Origin: Meridianimarinicoccus aquatilis
Lineage (GTDB): Bacteria > Pseudomonadota > Alphaproteobacteria > Rhodobacterales > Rhodobacteraceae
Assembly (NCBI RefSeq): GCF_004358675.1
Contig: NZ_SMZO01000010.1
Span: 1 to 64,000, forward strand
Length of the DNA: 64,000 bases
Direction: 5' to 3'
In this document: piece after piece, positions 18,073-26,549 of the stretch
Numbering within the stretch: position 1 is the first letter of the stretch
How the letters are laid out: every line of letters starts with the position of its first letter
Program-made: the position numbers and the translations under genes
The notes under the pieces: generated by a model
Told to the model about the DNA's origin: nothing
Databases searched by the model: none
Seen by the model: only the letters and a program-made list of their open reading frames with translations

Positions 18073-18296
18073 TTATCAGCACTCCCGGTTCCTGGGTCGT
18101 GGGATTGCGGCGAACGCACCTTGTTCTGCCGCAACACAAAGCTTGCAAAAATGCTTCCCAAAAAGCCCGAAACAAAGCTTACGGCAATCACAGGCAGCGC
18201 CGGAAGCAACGGGGCCGCGAACCGCAATACAACAACAAAGACCGCACAAAACAGCCCGGTCAAAGTTGCTGCGAAAAGAGCCGCCCGCACTTGCAT
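18069..18296 (-). CDS. Small two-helix membrane protein in the suf operon
   Basis: A 75-residue protein beginning [14 protein letters not shown], with two predicted TM helices (about residues 5-27 and 32-53) and a short polar C-terminus. I do not recognise the family. I chose the ATG at 18296 because it lies 7 bases after the sufB stop, with AAGG-type sequence upstream; the ATG at 18359 would overlap sufB by more than 50 bases. The 3' end overlaps the YbjQ-like gene by 4 bases (ATGA), indicating coupled translation. Function unknown. Confidence 0.6.
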   Translation of the reverse strand: MQVRAALFAATLTGLFCAVFVVVLRFAAPLLPALPVIAVSFVSGFLGSIFASFVLRQNKVRSPQSHDPGTGSADK

Positions 18297-18303
18297 CCTT
18301 GCC

Positions 18304-19827
18304 TTACCCGACGGACCCTTCAAGACTGATTGCAACCAATGCCTGAGCTTCCATCGCAAACTCCATCGGCAGCGCCTGAAGGACGTCGCGGCAGAAGCCG
18401 TTCACAACCAGCGCGACTGCTTCTTCTTCGTCCATGCCACGTTGGCGGCAATAGAAAAGTTGATCGTCATCCACTTTGGATGTCGTCGCTTCGTGCTCTA
18501 CCCGGCTCGAATTGTTGCGCACTTCGATATACGGCACAGTGTGCGCCCCGCACTCCGACCCGATCAGCAGGCTGTCACACTGAGTATAATTCCGGCTGTT
18601 CTTCGCCTTCGGGTGCATCGACACGAGGCCCCGATACGTGTTCTGCGCTTTGCCGGCACTGATGCCTTTGGACACGATGCGCGACTTGGTGTTCTTGCCC
18701 AAGTGCACCATCTTCGTGCCGGTATCGGCCTGCTGATAGTTGTTCGTGATGGCGATGGAATAAAACTCGCCTTGGCTATCGTCACCGCGCAGAATGCAGG
18801 ACGGATATTTCCATGTCACCGCAGAGCCGGTCTCAACCTGCGTCCACATCACCTTGGACCGGTCACCGCGACAATCGGCGCGCTTGGTCACGAAGTTGAA
18901 AATGCCGCCCTTCCCGTTCTCGTCGCCGGGGAACCAGTTTTGCACGGTGGAATACTTCACCTCTGCATCTTCCAGCGCGACAATTTCAACAACAGCCGCG
19001 TGAAGCTGCGTTGTATCGCGACTGGGCGCGGTGCAGCCTTCAAGATAGCTGACATATGACCCCTTGTCCGCGATGATCAGGGTGCGTTCAAACTGGCCGG
19101 TATTCTCAGCGTTGATACGGAAATAGGTCGACAATTCCATCGGGCAGCGCACGCCGGGTGGCACATAGACGAACGATCCATCCGAGAACACGGCAGAGTT
19201 CAGCGTTGCGAAATAGTTGTCCGAGACAGGCACAACGGACCCAAGGTACTTTTTCACAAGCTCCGGATGCTCGCGGATCGCTTCGGAAATTGAACAAAAG
19301 ATCACACCGGCCTTCTTCAGCTCGGCCTGAAACGTCGTACCAACAGACACCGAATCAAACACCGCATCAACTGCCACCTTGCGGCCTTCGGCGGGCATGT
19401 CTTCCGCGCCCTCTACCCCTGCAAGGATCATCTGCTCTTTCAGCGGAATGCCCAGTTTTTCGTAAGTTGCCAGCAACTTGGGGTCTACTTCGTCCAGCGA
19501 TTTGGGCTTTACGTCCATGCTCTTGGGACGCGCATAGTAATACTGATCTTGGTAATCGATCGGCGGATAGTGAACCATTGCCCAATCCGGCTCGTCCAAT
19601 TGCGCCCAGCGTTCAAAAGCTGCCAGCCGCCATTCCGTCATCCATTCCGGCTCTTCGTTCTTGGACGAGATCAGCTTCACGATATCCGGGTTCACGCCCT
19701 TTGGCGCGTAATCCATTTCGATCTCTGTTTCCCAGCCGTACTTGTACTTGCCCGCCATCGACTGAACGGTTTCGACCGTTTCGCGATCCACCCCGTCCCG
19801 AACTTCTGTGTTGTCCAGTGCAGCCAT
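18304..19827 (-). CDS. sufB: Fe-S cluster assembly scaffold protein SufB
   Basis: A 507-residue SufB, the main scaffold on which [4Fe-4S] clusters are built. Diagnostic regions are YYARPKSMD near residue 90, the [12 protein letters not shown] region, the beta-helix core containing [16 protein letters not shown] and [20 protein letters not shown], and [20 protein letters not shown] with the conserved Cys-Gly. [17 protein letters not shown] lies near the C-terminus. It follows the IscS-like gene by 110 bp, the largest gap in this operon, which leaves room for an internal promoter or attenuator. Confidence 0.96.
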   Translation of the reverse strand: MAALDNTEVRDGVDRETVETVQSMAGKYKYGWETEIEMDYAPKGVNPDIVKLISSKNEEPEWMTEWRLAAFERWAQLDEPDWAMVHYPPIDYQDQYYYARPKSMDVKPKSLDEVDPKLLATYEKLGIPLKEQMILAGVEGAEDMPAEGRKVAVDAVFDSVSVGTTFQAELKKAGVIFCSISEAIREHPELVKKYLGSVVPVSDNYFATLNSAVFSDGSFVYVPPGVRCPMELSTYFRINAENTGQFERTLIIADKGSYVSYLEGCTAPSRDTTQLHAAVVEIVALEDAEVKYSTVQNWFPGDENGKGGIFNFVTKRADCRGDRSKVMWTQVETGSAVTWKYPSCILRGDDSQGEFYSIAITNNYQQADTGTKMVHLGKNTKSRIVSKGISAGKAQNTYRGLVSMHPKAKNSRNYTQCDSLLIGSECGAHTVPYIEVRNNSSRVEHEATTSKVDDDQLFYCRQRGMDEEEAVALVVNGFCRDVLQALPMEFAMEAQALVAISLEGSVG

Positions 19828-19937
19828 TACGACGTTCCTCTTTGTTGCCCCGTTCTTATGGAGCCATTCCGTTTACGCGCCGTTTGGCGCGATGTTCCTT
19901 GGCGCGATCAGACGCGCCTTATACTCTCAGCCGCCGT

Positions 19938-20987
19938 TCAGGCAGCACGGGCCCGAGCCTTGGCGTAAGCTTTGCCCCACGTTTCGGCGAACCGCAGCGC
20001 CTGCTCTTCGGTCGTCTCCGGCCCGATCGACACCCGCAGCGCAGAGGCCGACAAGACACCGTCAAATCCCATCGCGCGCAGCACGCGGCTTTCCCGCAGC
20101 TTACCCGATGAACAGGCCGACCCGGCCGAAACCGCGAACCCAGCCAAGTCCATCGACATCACCTGAGTCTCGCCTTTCCAACCGGGCGAGACGAGGCATA
20201 TCGTGTTCGGAAGCCGGTTCTCGTTGTTCCCGACAAAAATAGTCTCATTTGCAGCGCGTTCCAACGCCAAACTTAGAATATTTCTAATTTCGGCAACTTT
20301 TTCCCAAACACCGTCCGCAAGATCCCGCGCCGCAGCTTCGGCCGCAGCCCCGAACCCCGCGATTCCAATTAGATTTTCCGTTCCAGACCGACGGCCCATT
20401 TCTTGACCGCCGCCTGTGATTTGTGCCTGCACATCCAACCCGCGCTTGAGAACCAGGGCCCCAACCCCCTTTGGCCCACCAAGTTTGTGCGCCGAAATCA
20501 GAGCCATCTGCGCCCCCGACCAATCGAAAGCCACAGGAAGTTTGCCAAAGCTTTGAGTGAAATCCACCAGCGCCAACCCCGGCGGTAGATCTTGAACAAT
20601 CCCAGTCTCGCTGTTGGCCGATTGAAGAACGCTGACCGCAGGATCAGAAACCGTCACCTGACCGTTGCTGTCCACCGGCAAATCCGGCGTGATCCACCCG
20701 TGCACCGCGTCGTGCTCAACCTCTGCACCGTGCAGGCCGCGCCCGGACAACGCCAGAGCCGCCGCTTCGGTCGCGCCCGAAGTGAACACAATATCTGCTG
20801 CCTGCGCGCCAAAAGCCTCTGCCACCTGCGACCGCGCCTTTTCCTTCACGGCGGTGGCGGCACGACCTTCTGCATGAACGCTCGATGGGTTTCCCACCAC
20901 GTCCATAGCCGCAATCATCGCCGCGCGCGCCTCGGGTCGAAGCGGCGCGGTCGCATTCCAATCAAGATAGGTCCGGGTCCGTGCCAT
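19938..20987 (-). CDS. Cysteine desulfurase, IscS/NifS (group I) type
   Basis: A 349-residue class V aminotransferase-fold PLP enzyme. YLDWNATAPLRPEA opens the protein, ISAHKLGGPKGVGAL holds the PLP lysine, and SAGSACSSGKLRESRVL holds the mobile active-site cysteine, as in IscS/NifS. At 349 residues it is shorter than E. coli IscS (about 404). It therefore differs in class from the SufS at the other end of the operon, so the operon encodes two desulfurases. The ATG overlaps the stop of iscR by one base (TAATG). Confidence 0.92.
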   Translation of the reverse strand: MARTRTYLDWNATAPLRPEARAAMIAAMDVVGNPSSVHAEGRAATAVKEKARSQVAEAFGAQAADIVFTSGATEAAALALSGRGLHGAEVEHDAVHGWITPDLPVDSNGQVTVSDPAVSVLQSANSETGIVQDLPPGLALVDFTQSFGKLPVAFDWSGAQMALISAHKLGGPKGVGALVLKRGLDVQAQITGGGQEMGRRSGTENLIGIAGFGAAAEAAARDLADGVWEKVAEIRNILSLALERAANETIFVGNNENRLPNTICLVSPGWKGETQVMSMDLAGFAVSAGSACSSGKLRESRVLRAMGFDGVLSASALRVSIGPETTEEQALRFAETWGKAYAKARARAA

Positions 20988-21445
20988 TATTCATCCACAA
21001 AGTTCAACAAGGATGGCACCGCTGGGCACGGCGCGAGTTCATTCTCCACAATATCAGACAGCCGGGTCTGATGCAGAAAGACATAGACATGTGCACTGAA
21101 CCCTTCCCAAAGGCGGTTGGTCAGGCTTTGCGCCTTGCTGCCAGACGCCCCGCCCGAAACCGAGGCCCCTTTGTGCATCGCGCTGACGGTCTCATCCACG
21201 GCCCCAAGAATGTCCGACACGCGAATATCCGCGGGCGGTTTGGCCAACCGATAGCCACCGCCGGGCCCGCGCACTGATTCCACCAACCCAGCGCGGCGCA
21301 ACTTGACGAACAGTTGCTCCAAATACGCGAGAGACACGGCCTGTCGTTTGGATATTTCGGTGAGCGTCACAAGCCCACCGGACGGTTGCAGCGCCAAATC
21401 GGTCAGGGCTACCATTGCATATCTGCCCTTGGTGCTCAGTTTCAT
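20987..21445 (-). CDS. iscR: Rrf2/IscR-family transcriptional regulator
   Basis: A 152-residue winged-helix regulator starting MKLSTKGRYAMVALTDLAL, with the recognition region AVSLAYLEQLFVKLRRAGLV and GPGGGYRLAKPP. It heads the suf operon and probably controls it in response to Fe-S or iron status. The three cysteines that bind the cluster in E. coli IscR (normally around residues 92-104) are absent; the only cysteine is Cys140. This matches the atypical IscR described for Rhodobacter sphaeroides. The ATG at 21445 is the family start; an upstream ATG adds ten non-conserved residues. Confidence 0.93.
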   Translation of the reverse strand: MKLSTKGRYAMVALTDLALQPSGGLVTLTEISKRQAVSLAYLEQLFVKLRRAGLVESVRGPGGGYRLAKPPADIRVSDILGAVDETVSAMHKGASVSGGASGSKAQSLTNRLWEGFSAHVYVFLHQTRLSDIVENELAPCPAVPSLLNFVDE

Positions 21446-21487
21446 CGCCCTATCCTCGTGCGTGCCATTGACCAATTCCCGGCAGAT

Positions 21488-21502
21488 GGTTAGGTCCTAA
21501 CC
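21488..21502. promoter_or_regulatory. Palindromic operator candidate upstream of iscR
   Basis: GGTTAGG-T-CCTAACC is a perfect 7-bp-arm inverted repeat, 43 bases upstream of the iscR start. Position and symmetry suggest a regulator site, possibly for IscR itself; the binding protein is inferred. Confidence 0.55.
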
Positions 21503-21530
21503 TTCGATAATTCGAGCCCGCCGAACAGAA

Positions 21531-21543
21531 TAGAACGTTTCTA
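21531..21543. promoter_or_regulatory. Irr/ICE-like box between iscR-suf and the hydrolase gene
   Basis: TAGAA-CGT-TTCTA is a perfect inverted repeat matching the core of the iron control element bound by the haem-dependent regulator Irr (TTAGAAnnnTTCTAA). It lies about 86 bases upstream of iscR and 60 bases upstream of the divergent alpha/beta hydrolase gene. Irr control of suf genes is known in other alphaproteobacteria. Confidence 0.6.
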
Positions 21544-21602
21544 AAGAGCCGCCGCACCCCCGTCAACAGCGGTCGGCCACCCGCCAAGGAAGACCGCGCA
21601 CC

Positions 21603-22256
21603 ATGCCCGAGGTTATCTTTCCCGGTCCCGAGGGCCGACTTGAAGGTCGCTACCACCCTCAAAAATCCAAAGATGCTCCCATTGCGATTGTGCTTCATCC
21701 GCACCCGCAATTTGGTGGCACGATGAACAACCGCATCGTGTACAATCTGCACTATGCGTTCTTCAACATGGGCTTCACGGTGTTGCGGTTCAATTTTCGC
21801 GGCGTAGGACGCAGTCAGGGCGAATACGATCAGGGGATCGGTGAATTGTCCGATGCCGCTTCGGCGCTCGACTACCTGCAATCGATGAACCAGAATTCCA
21901 AGCATTGCTGGGTTGCTGGCTTTTCGTTCGGGGCATGGATAGGCATGCAGCTTCTTATGCGCCGCCCGGAGATAACTGGTTTTATCTCGGTCTCGCCGCC
22001 CGCAAACATGTACGACTTTTCGTTTCTCGCGCCCTGCCCGTCTTCGGGATTGATCATAAATGGGACCGCTGATCGCGTTGCACCGCCCGCCGATACGCAC
22101 ACACTGGTTGGCAAACTGCACGAGCAGCGCGGCATCACGATCACACATCAGGAAATCGACGGCGCCGGGCACTTCTTTGAAGACCCGCACATGGATACCA
22201 TGATCGGCAACGTGAGCGGCTATGTGAAACAGCGGCTGACAGAAACGACGCGCTAA
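21603..22256 (+). CDS. Alpha/beta hydrolase (COG2945-like)
   Basis: A 217-residue alpha/beta-hydrolase-fold protein. An HPHPQFGGTMNN oxyanion-side motif and FNFRGVGRSQGEYD precede the nucleophile elbow GFSFGAW, with serine as nucleophile. The acid lies in GTADRVAPP, and the catalytic histidine in GAGHFFED. The family has been annotated as dienelactone-hydrolase-like or esterase-like, but natural substrates are unknown. It is divergent from iscR across a 157-bp region holding two palindromic sites, so it could share iron-dependent control. The ATG at 21603 follows AAGGAAGA-like sequence. Confidence 0.88.
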   Translation: MPEVIFPGPEGRLEGRYHPQKSKDAPIAIVLHPHPQFGGTMNNRIVYNLHYAFFNMGFTVLRFNFRGVGRSQGEYDQGIGELSDAASALDYLQSMNQNSKHCWVAGFSFGAWIGMQLLMRRPEITGFISVSPPANMYDFSFLAPCPSSGLIINGTADRVAPPADTHTLVGKLHEQRGITITHQEIDGAGHFFEDPHMDTMIGNVSGYVKQRLTETTR

Positions 22257-22382
22257 GCCGGGCCGCAAGGCCCCGGTACTGCACAATGACCCGGCGTTGA
22301 AGTCCTGAGAGCATTGGGACTTCGACGCATGCAATGTTCCTGACAATGCGCCAAGATTTTGCAACACAGTGACAGAGTTCCA

Positions 22383-22964
22383 ATGACAGATCGCCTTGAC
22401 CAGCAGCTCGACTTCCTCGTCGAAATCGACAAGCTCAAGTCGATCACGCGCGCCTCACCGATCGCGGACGGAACACGCAAGGAAAACTCTGGCGAACATT
22501 CCTGGCACCTTGCGATGTTTGCGTTGGTTCTGTCTGACCAAGCTCAGCCGGGCGTTTCCATTGACCGGGTGATCCGGATGCTTTTGATCCACGACATTGT
22601 CGAGATTGACGCAGGCGACACACCGATCCACGGCGCAGACGCCGCCAAAGCCGATCAGGCAGAGGCCGAGATGCGTGCAGCGGACCGACTGTTCGGCATG
22701 CTCCCAGACGACCAAAGGGATGACTTGCGCGCCCTTTGGGAAGAATTTGAAGCCGCCGACACAGCCGACGCCCGCTTTGCCAAAGCTTTGGACAGGTGCC
22801 AACCGCCCCTGCTGAACATGGCGTCCGGAGGGGGCAGTTGGGCCGACTATGCGGTCACACTTGACCATATCGACACACGCGTTGGGGTTCCTGCAAAGCG
22901 AGGGGCCCCGGCGCTTTGGGACCGAGTGCGTAGCCGCATCCTGCCGTATTTCGCCGCGCGCTGA
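22383..22964 (+). CDS. HD-domain phosphohydrolase (YfbR/HDDC2-like)
   Basis: A 193-residue HD-family metal-dependent phosphohydrolase. The metal ligands are visible in the order H (GEHSWHLAMF), HD (LIHDIVEIDAGD) and a distal D (FAKALDRCQP). The length and motif spacing match the 5'-deoxynucleotidase YfbR / HDDC2 group, which removes phosphate from deoxynucleoside monophosphates. The exact substrate is inferred. I chose the ATG at 22383 over one 8 codons upstream because the family starts here with a short N-terminus. A 126-bp gap separates it from the hydrolase gene on the same strand. Confidence 0.87.
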   Translation: MTDRLDQQLDFLVEIDKLKSITRASPIADGTRKENSGEHSWHLAMFALVLSDQAQPGVSIDRVIRMLLIHDIVEIDAGDTPIHGADAAKADQAEAEMRAADRLFGMLPDDQRDDLRALWEEFEAADTADARFAKALDRCQPPLLNMASGGGSWADYAVTLDHIDTRVGVPAKRGAPALWDRVRSRILPYFAAR

Positions 22965-23435
22965 TCGTGGCGCAGACTGATGCCAGCCAAAAGGGTGCGG
23001 TACGTCCCGAAGGCATCGGCCATGTGGCCCCGTTCTTGACTTCGCGCCCGACGTAAGCCCAGCGAAATACCCGGCGTTTTATCCCACCTCTTGGGCGGAC
23101 TACGGAACGCTCAGCAGACGCCCATCGCACACCCCATAAAGGCGACTCACATCGTGGTCACCCGAATGGCGGAAGGTCACTCTTCGGCACGCCACAATCC
23201 CCGAAACGCTATGCAAGCGCCTTCACGACGCCTCGTTGGAAACAAGCGGAAGTCAGCTTATCTGGCCTCACACATTGGGCGAAGAACCGCTCATAACCAT
23301 ACGTAATACAATTAAAAATACATCTTCCCGCTCACAGTATCGTGTCCGGCCTTTTGTTTGAAAATTTCTCTCATATTTGCGGAACTCAGGCTGGCGCGCC
23401 GCGTTGGGACTGAACGAACAACGGAGATATACGTT
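22965..23435. other. Gene-free stretch of about 470 bases
   Basis: No recognised gene. The only short reading frame with an ATG that I noticed is at 22980-23039 (19 codons, basic, ending WPRS), which is weak. The distal part, from about 23300, is AT-rich and probably carries the promoter of the outer-membrane protein gene. Confidence 0.4.
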
Positions 23436-24137
23436 ATGAGCAGAACCTATTTCGACATCGCTGCACTTGCAGCAACCACATCGGCAATCGCGCTTGCAGG
23501 TACAGGCGCAGTATTCGCTGGAAGCCTGACTGAGCCCGACGCGACCGTCGCGCCAGTGCCGGTCGTAACGTCCGCCCCGCAAAGCCGTTGGGCAGGGGGA
23601 TATGTCGGTGCACAAATCGGCTATGGGTATGCTGACACGGACACGGCCAATGATGGCGACATCGACAACGACGGCATCATTGACACCATCGACTCAACGA
23701 TTGACGCAACCGTCAAAACCTTCAACTCCATTGGTGAAGATGGCGATGGCGTGACTGGCGGTGTACATGCCGGTTATCTGATGAATTCCGGCAGGTTCGT
23801 GTACGGTGGTGAAGCCGACTATGACTTCAGCGACATTCAGTTCGACAACAATGCCGGCAGCATTGACGGCATTGGCCGCTTGAAACTGAAAGGCGGCTAC
23901 GACCTTGGCAACACGCTGGTTTATGCAACCGCCGGTGCCGCCTATTCCGAGGCAGACATCAACGGGTCGGACTTCAGTGATTGGGGATGGGTCGGCGGTG
24001 TCGGTGCCGAATACCTGCTGACAGACAACGTGTCTGTCGGTGGCGAGATCCTGTACAACGATTTCGGTGAATTCGACAATTCGGACACGGACGTTTCACT
24101 GACCACGGTTTCGGCACGCGTGTCTTACCGCTTCTAA
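23436..24137 (+). CDS. Outer-membrane beta-barrel protein (opacity/porin-like)
   Basis: A 233-residue outer-membrane protein. A signal peptide (about residues 1-30, cleavage near GAVFAG) is followed by an eight-stranded OmpA/Omp25-like barrel. The strands alternate (GGYVGAQIGYGYADT, GGVHAGYLMNSGRFVYGGEADYDFS) and the last strand ends in aromatic phenylalanine (VSARVSYRF), as needed for BAM recognition. An Asp/Asn-rich insertion at about 65-85 (DGDIDNDGIIDTID) resembles calcium-binding loops. The ATG at 23436 has GGAGA upstream. It is a single-gene unit with its own terminator. Confidence 0.87.
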   Translation: MSRTYFDIAALAATTSAIALAGTGAVFAGSLTEPDATVAPVPVVTSAPQSRWAGGYVGAQIGYGYADTDTANDGDIDNDGIIDTIDSTIDATVKTFNSIGEDGDGVTGGVHAGYLMNSGRFVYGGEADYDFSDIQFDNNAGSIDGIGRLKLKGGYDLGNTLVYATAGAAYSEADINGSDFSDWGWVGGVGAEYLLTDNVSVGGEILYNDFGEFDNSDTDVSLTTVSARVSYRF

Positions 24138-24180
24138 GGCGGACCGGGTGCTACCTCGGCTCCGACTTATCTAGGATGGA

Positions 24181-24207
24181 AAGGCCTGCCTACCGGCGGG
24201 CCTTTTT
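24181..24207 (+). terminator. Rho-independent terminator after the outer-membrane protein gene
   Basis: Stem AAGGCCTGCC / GGCGGGCCTT (one G-T wobble), loop TACC, then a T run. It is well placed 43 bases after the stop codon. Confidence 0.85.
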
Positions 24208-24301
24208 CCTGTTTTTGGCGCTCCAGAGTTCGCCGATGGCGTCTGTGTTTTGTCGAAAGAGTGAAAATTAGGCGCGCTAACACGCATCATGAACTTAATT
24301 C

Positions 24302-24317
24302 GTATACCATCGCATAC
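24302..24317. promoter_or_regulatory. Two GTATAC/GCATAC repeats 10 bp apart upstream of icd
   Basis: GTATACC at 24302 and GCATACC at 24312 are spaced exactly 10 bp, about 80 bases before icd. They resemble the three GCATAC repeats upstream of the XRE regulator gene at 38708-38733. A regulatory role is inference. Confidence 0.35.
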
Positions 24318-24394
24318 CGTACTTGGTAGTTTCGCTGCACTGCGGTATGACCGGGTAGCGGCGATTCATGCCAAGTCCCCAAAGGAAATGCTTC

Positions 24395-25609
24395 ATGACC
24401 AAGATCAAAGTTGAAAACCCCATTGTTGAGTTGGACGGCGATGAAATGACCCGGATTATCTGGCAGTTCATCAAGGACAAGCTGATCCTGCCCTACTTGG
24501 ATATTGACCTGAAATATTATGATCTTGGCATCATGGCACGTGACGAAACGGACGATCAGATCACGGTGGATGCCGCCGAAGCCATCAAACACTATGGCGT
24601 TGGGGTCAAATGCGCGACGATCACGCCCGATGAAGACCGCGTAGAGGAATTCGGCCTGAAACGCATGTACCGATCCCCTAACGGCACGATCCGCAATATT
24701 CTGGGCGGCGTCATCTTCCGCCAACCGATCATTTGCCGCAACGTTCCGCGTCTTGTGCCCGGTTGGACCCGGCCCATCGTCGTCGGCCGTCACGCATTTG
24801 GCGACCAATATCGCGCAACAGATTTCCTGTTTCCGGGTGCGGGCAAGGTCACAATGAAATTCGTGGGCGAAGATGGCACCGTCATCGAAAAAGACATCTA
24901 CGATGCGCCCGCGGCCGGCGTTGCCATGGGAATGTACAACCTTGACGAGTCCATCCGCGATTTCGCACGCGCGTCGCTGAACTACGGCCTCAACCTTGGC
25001 TGGCCTGTGTATCTGTCCACCAAGAACACGATCCTCAAAGCTTATGACGGGCGGTTCAAAGATCTCTTTGCCGAAATTTATGCCACAGAGTTCGAAGACA
25101 AATTCAAAGCCGCTGGTATCACCTATGAGCACCGCCTGATCGACGACATGGTGGCCTGCGCAATGAAATGGAGCGGCGGCTACGTCTGGGCTTGCAAGAA
25201 CTATGATGGCGACGTGCAGTCCGACACCGTGGCACAGGGCTTTGGCTCACTTGGGTTGATGACCTCCGTTCTGATGACACCAGACGGAAAAGTCGTCGAA
25301 GCAGAGGCGGCGCACGGCACGGTAACGCGCCACTACCGCCAGCATCAGGCCGGCAAGGAAACTTCGACCAACTCCATCGCGTCAATTTATGCGTGGACAG
25401 GCGCGCTCAAGCACCGGGCCAAGCTGGACGACAACGCCCCGCTTCTGACCTTTGCCGAGACGCTGGAAAAGGTGATCGTGGACACGGTTGAGAGCGGGTA
25501 CATGACCAAGGATCTCGCGCTTTTGGTAGGCCCGGACCAGAAATGGCTGACCACCATGGGCTTCCTTGAAAAGCTGGACGACAACCTGAACAAAGCGTTG
25601 GTCGGCTGA
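24395..25609 (+). CDS. icd: NADP-dependent isocitrate dehydrogenase
   Basis: A 404-residue homodimeric-type (eukaryote-like) isocitrate dehydrogenase that converts isocitrate to 2-oxoglutarate with NADPH formation in the TCA cycle. Characteristic segments are [32 protein letters not shown] (isocitrate phosphate contacts), [19 protein letters not shown] with the metal-binding aspartates, and [16 protein letters not shown] for NADP. The ATG at 24395 is preceded by AAAGGAAA; a start nine codons upstream is less supported. It is a monocistronic unit with a strong hairpin just after the stop. Direct repeats upstream may be operator sites. Confidence 0.96.
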   Translation: MTKIKVENPIVELDGDEMTRIIWQFIKDKLILPYLDIDLKYYDLGIMARDETDDQITVDAAEAIKHYGVGVKCATITPDEDRVEEFGLKRMYRSPNGTIRNILGGVIFRQPIICRNVPRLVPGWTRPIVVGRHAFGDQYRATDFLFPGAGKVTMKFVGEDGTVIEKDIYDAPAAGVAMGMYNLDESIRDFARASLNYGLNLGWPVYLSTKNTILKAYDGRFKDLFAEIYATEFEDKFKAAGITYEHRLIDDMVACAMKWSGGYVWACKNYDGDVQSDTVAQGFGSLGLMTSVLMTPDGKVVEAEAAHGTVTRHYRQHQAGKETSTNSIASIYAWTGALKHRAKLDDNAPLLTFAETLEKVIVDTVESGYMTKDLALLVGPDQKWLTTMGFLEKLDDNLNKALVG

Positions 25610-25618
25610 CACCCCTAC

Positions 25619-25645
25619 TTGGGCCGGGGCATATTCCCGGCCCAA
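25619..25645 (+). terminator. GC-rich hairpin after icd, without a T run
   Basis: Perfect 10-bp stem TTGGGCCGGG / CCCGGCCCAA with a 7-base loop, 9 bases after the icd stop. No T tract follows, so it could protect the 3' end or act as a weak terminator. Confidence 0.45.
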
Positions 25646-25714
25646 AGCCCGCGATTGTGCTTGATCCCCCGGCGGGTGACTCTACCCTGTTATGGCCGCA
25701 ACGGAGGGGACCGC

Positions 25715-26530
25715 ATGAGCATGCGACGCATCGCAATCATCGCATCGGCGCTGCTGTCGGCAGGCACCACACCAGCCTTTGCCGATTTCGACATGCTGAC
25801 CTTCTCGCCGACCTATTTGCCCAACTATGGCGTTTTGGCGATTGGCGCCGTTCCCGACTATATCGGGTCAGATGAGTATTTCATCGGCGCCGCACCTGCG
25901 GCTCGCGTGTCTTGGGGGCAACGGTACGTCGACCTGACTGTTTCTTTCATGACGGTAAACTTGATCGATGATCCAAATTGGCAGGCAGGCCCGGCCGGCC
26001 AATACCGGTTCGCACGACGAGACGTAAAAGACCCGGTGGTCGCCTTGCTGCCAGAGATTGACGGGACAATTGAACTGGGCGGTTTCGCGGCTTACACTGC
26101 CGCGCCAACCCCGAATGAACCACGCGACCGATGGCGGATCAGCGCGTCCGTGACCGCCGATGTCGCCGGGCGGCATGATGGGTATGTCACGGCTGTGTCC
26201 GGCTTGCGATGGTTGCCGGTGGGGCGATATTCTCTGCTCGGCCTGTCCATTGCCGCAAGCTATGGGTCCGAGAATTACCAGGATACCTATTTTTCGATAA
26301 CGCCGAGCCAATCTGCGGCCAGCGGTCTGTCGATTTTCGACACTGGCGCCGGAATGCGCGATGTGCGCGCTGCGGCCGTGTTTATTCAACCGATCAGCCC
26401 GGAATGGTCACTGGGCGCTGGCGCAATTTATAGCCGGATCGTGGGGGACACGGCAAACAGCCCGGTGGTCAAGGATCGCGGCTCGCCCGATCAGCTTGTG
26501 TTCGGCTTCGGTGCCGCGCGCATCTTTTGA
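25715..26530 (+). CDS. MipA/OmpV family outer-membrane protein
   Basis: A 271-residue protein with a Sec signal peptide (cleavage near TPAFA-DFD) and a predicted beta-barrel. AIGAVPDYIGSDEYFIGAAPA and GPAGQYRFARRDVKDPVVA are typical of the MipA/OmpV family. The C-terminal strand ends GFGAARIF, with terminal phenylalanine. In E. coli MipA is a scaffold between lytic transglycosylase and penicillin-binding protein, but many members are simple outer-membrane proteins of unknown role. The ATG at 25715 follows CGGAGGGGA, which fixes the start. It ends convergently with the VPLPA-CTERM gene. Confidence 0.85.
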   Translation: MSMRRIAIIASALLSAGTTPAFADFDMLTFSPTYLPNYGVLAIGAVPDYIGSDEYFIGAAPAARVSWGQRYVDLTVSFMTVNLIDDPNWQAGPAGQYRFARRDVKDPVVALLPEIDGTIELGGFAAYTAAPTPNEPRDRWRISASVTADVAGRHDGYVTAVSGLRWLPVGRYSLLGLSIAASYGSENYQDTYFSITPSQSAASGLSIFDTGAGMRDVRAAAVFIQPISPEWSLGAGAIYSRIVGDTANSPVVKDRGSPDQLVFGFGAARIF

Positions 26531-26549
26531 ACCGCGCGGCCGAAAGGCA

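Noticed and set aside
17671-19059. A 462-codon open frame on the plus strand
   Set aside because: It is antisense to sufB, the two-helix gene and the YbjQ gene, and has no recognisable protein features.
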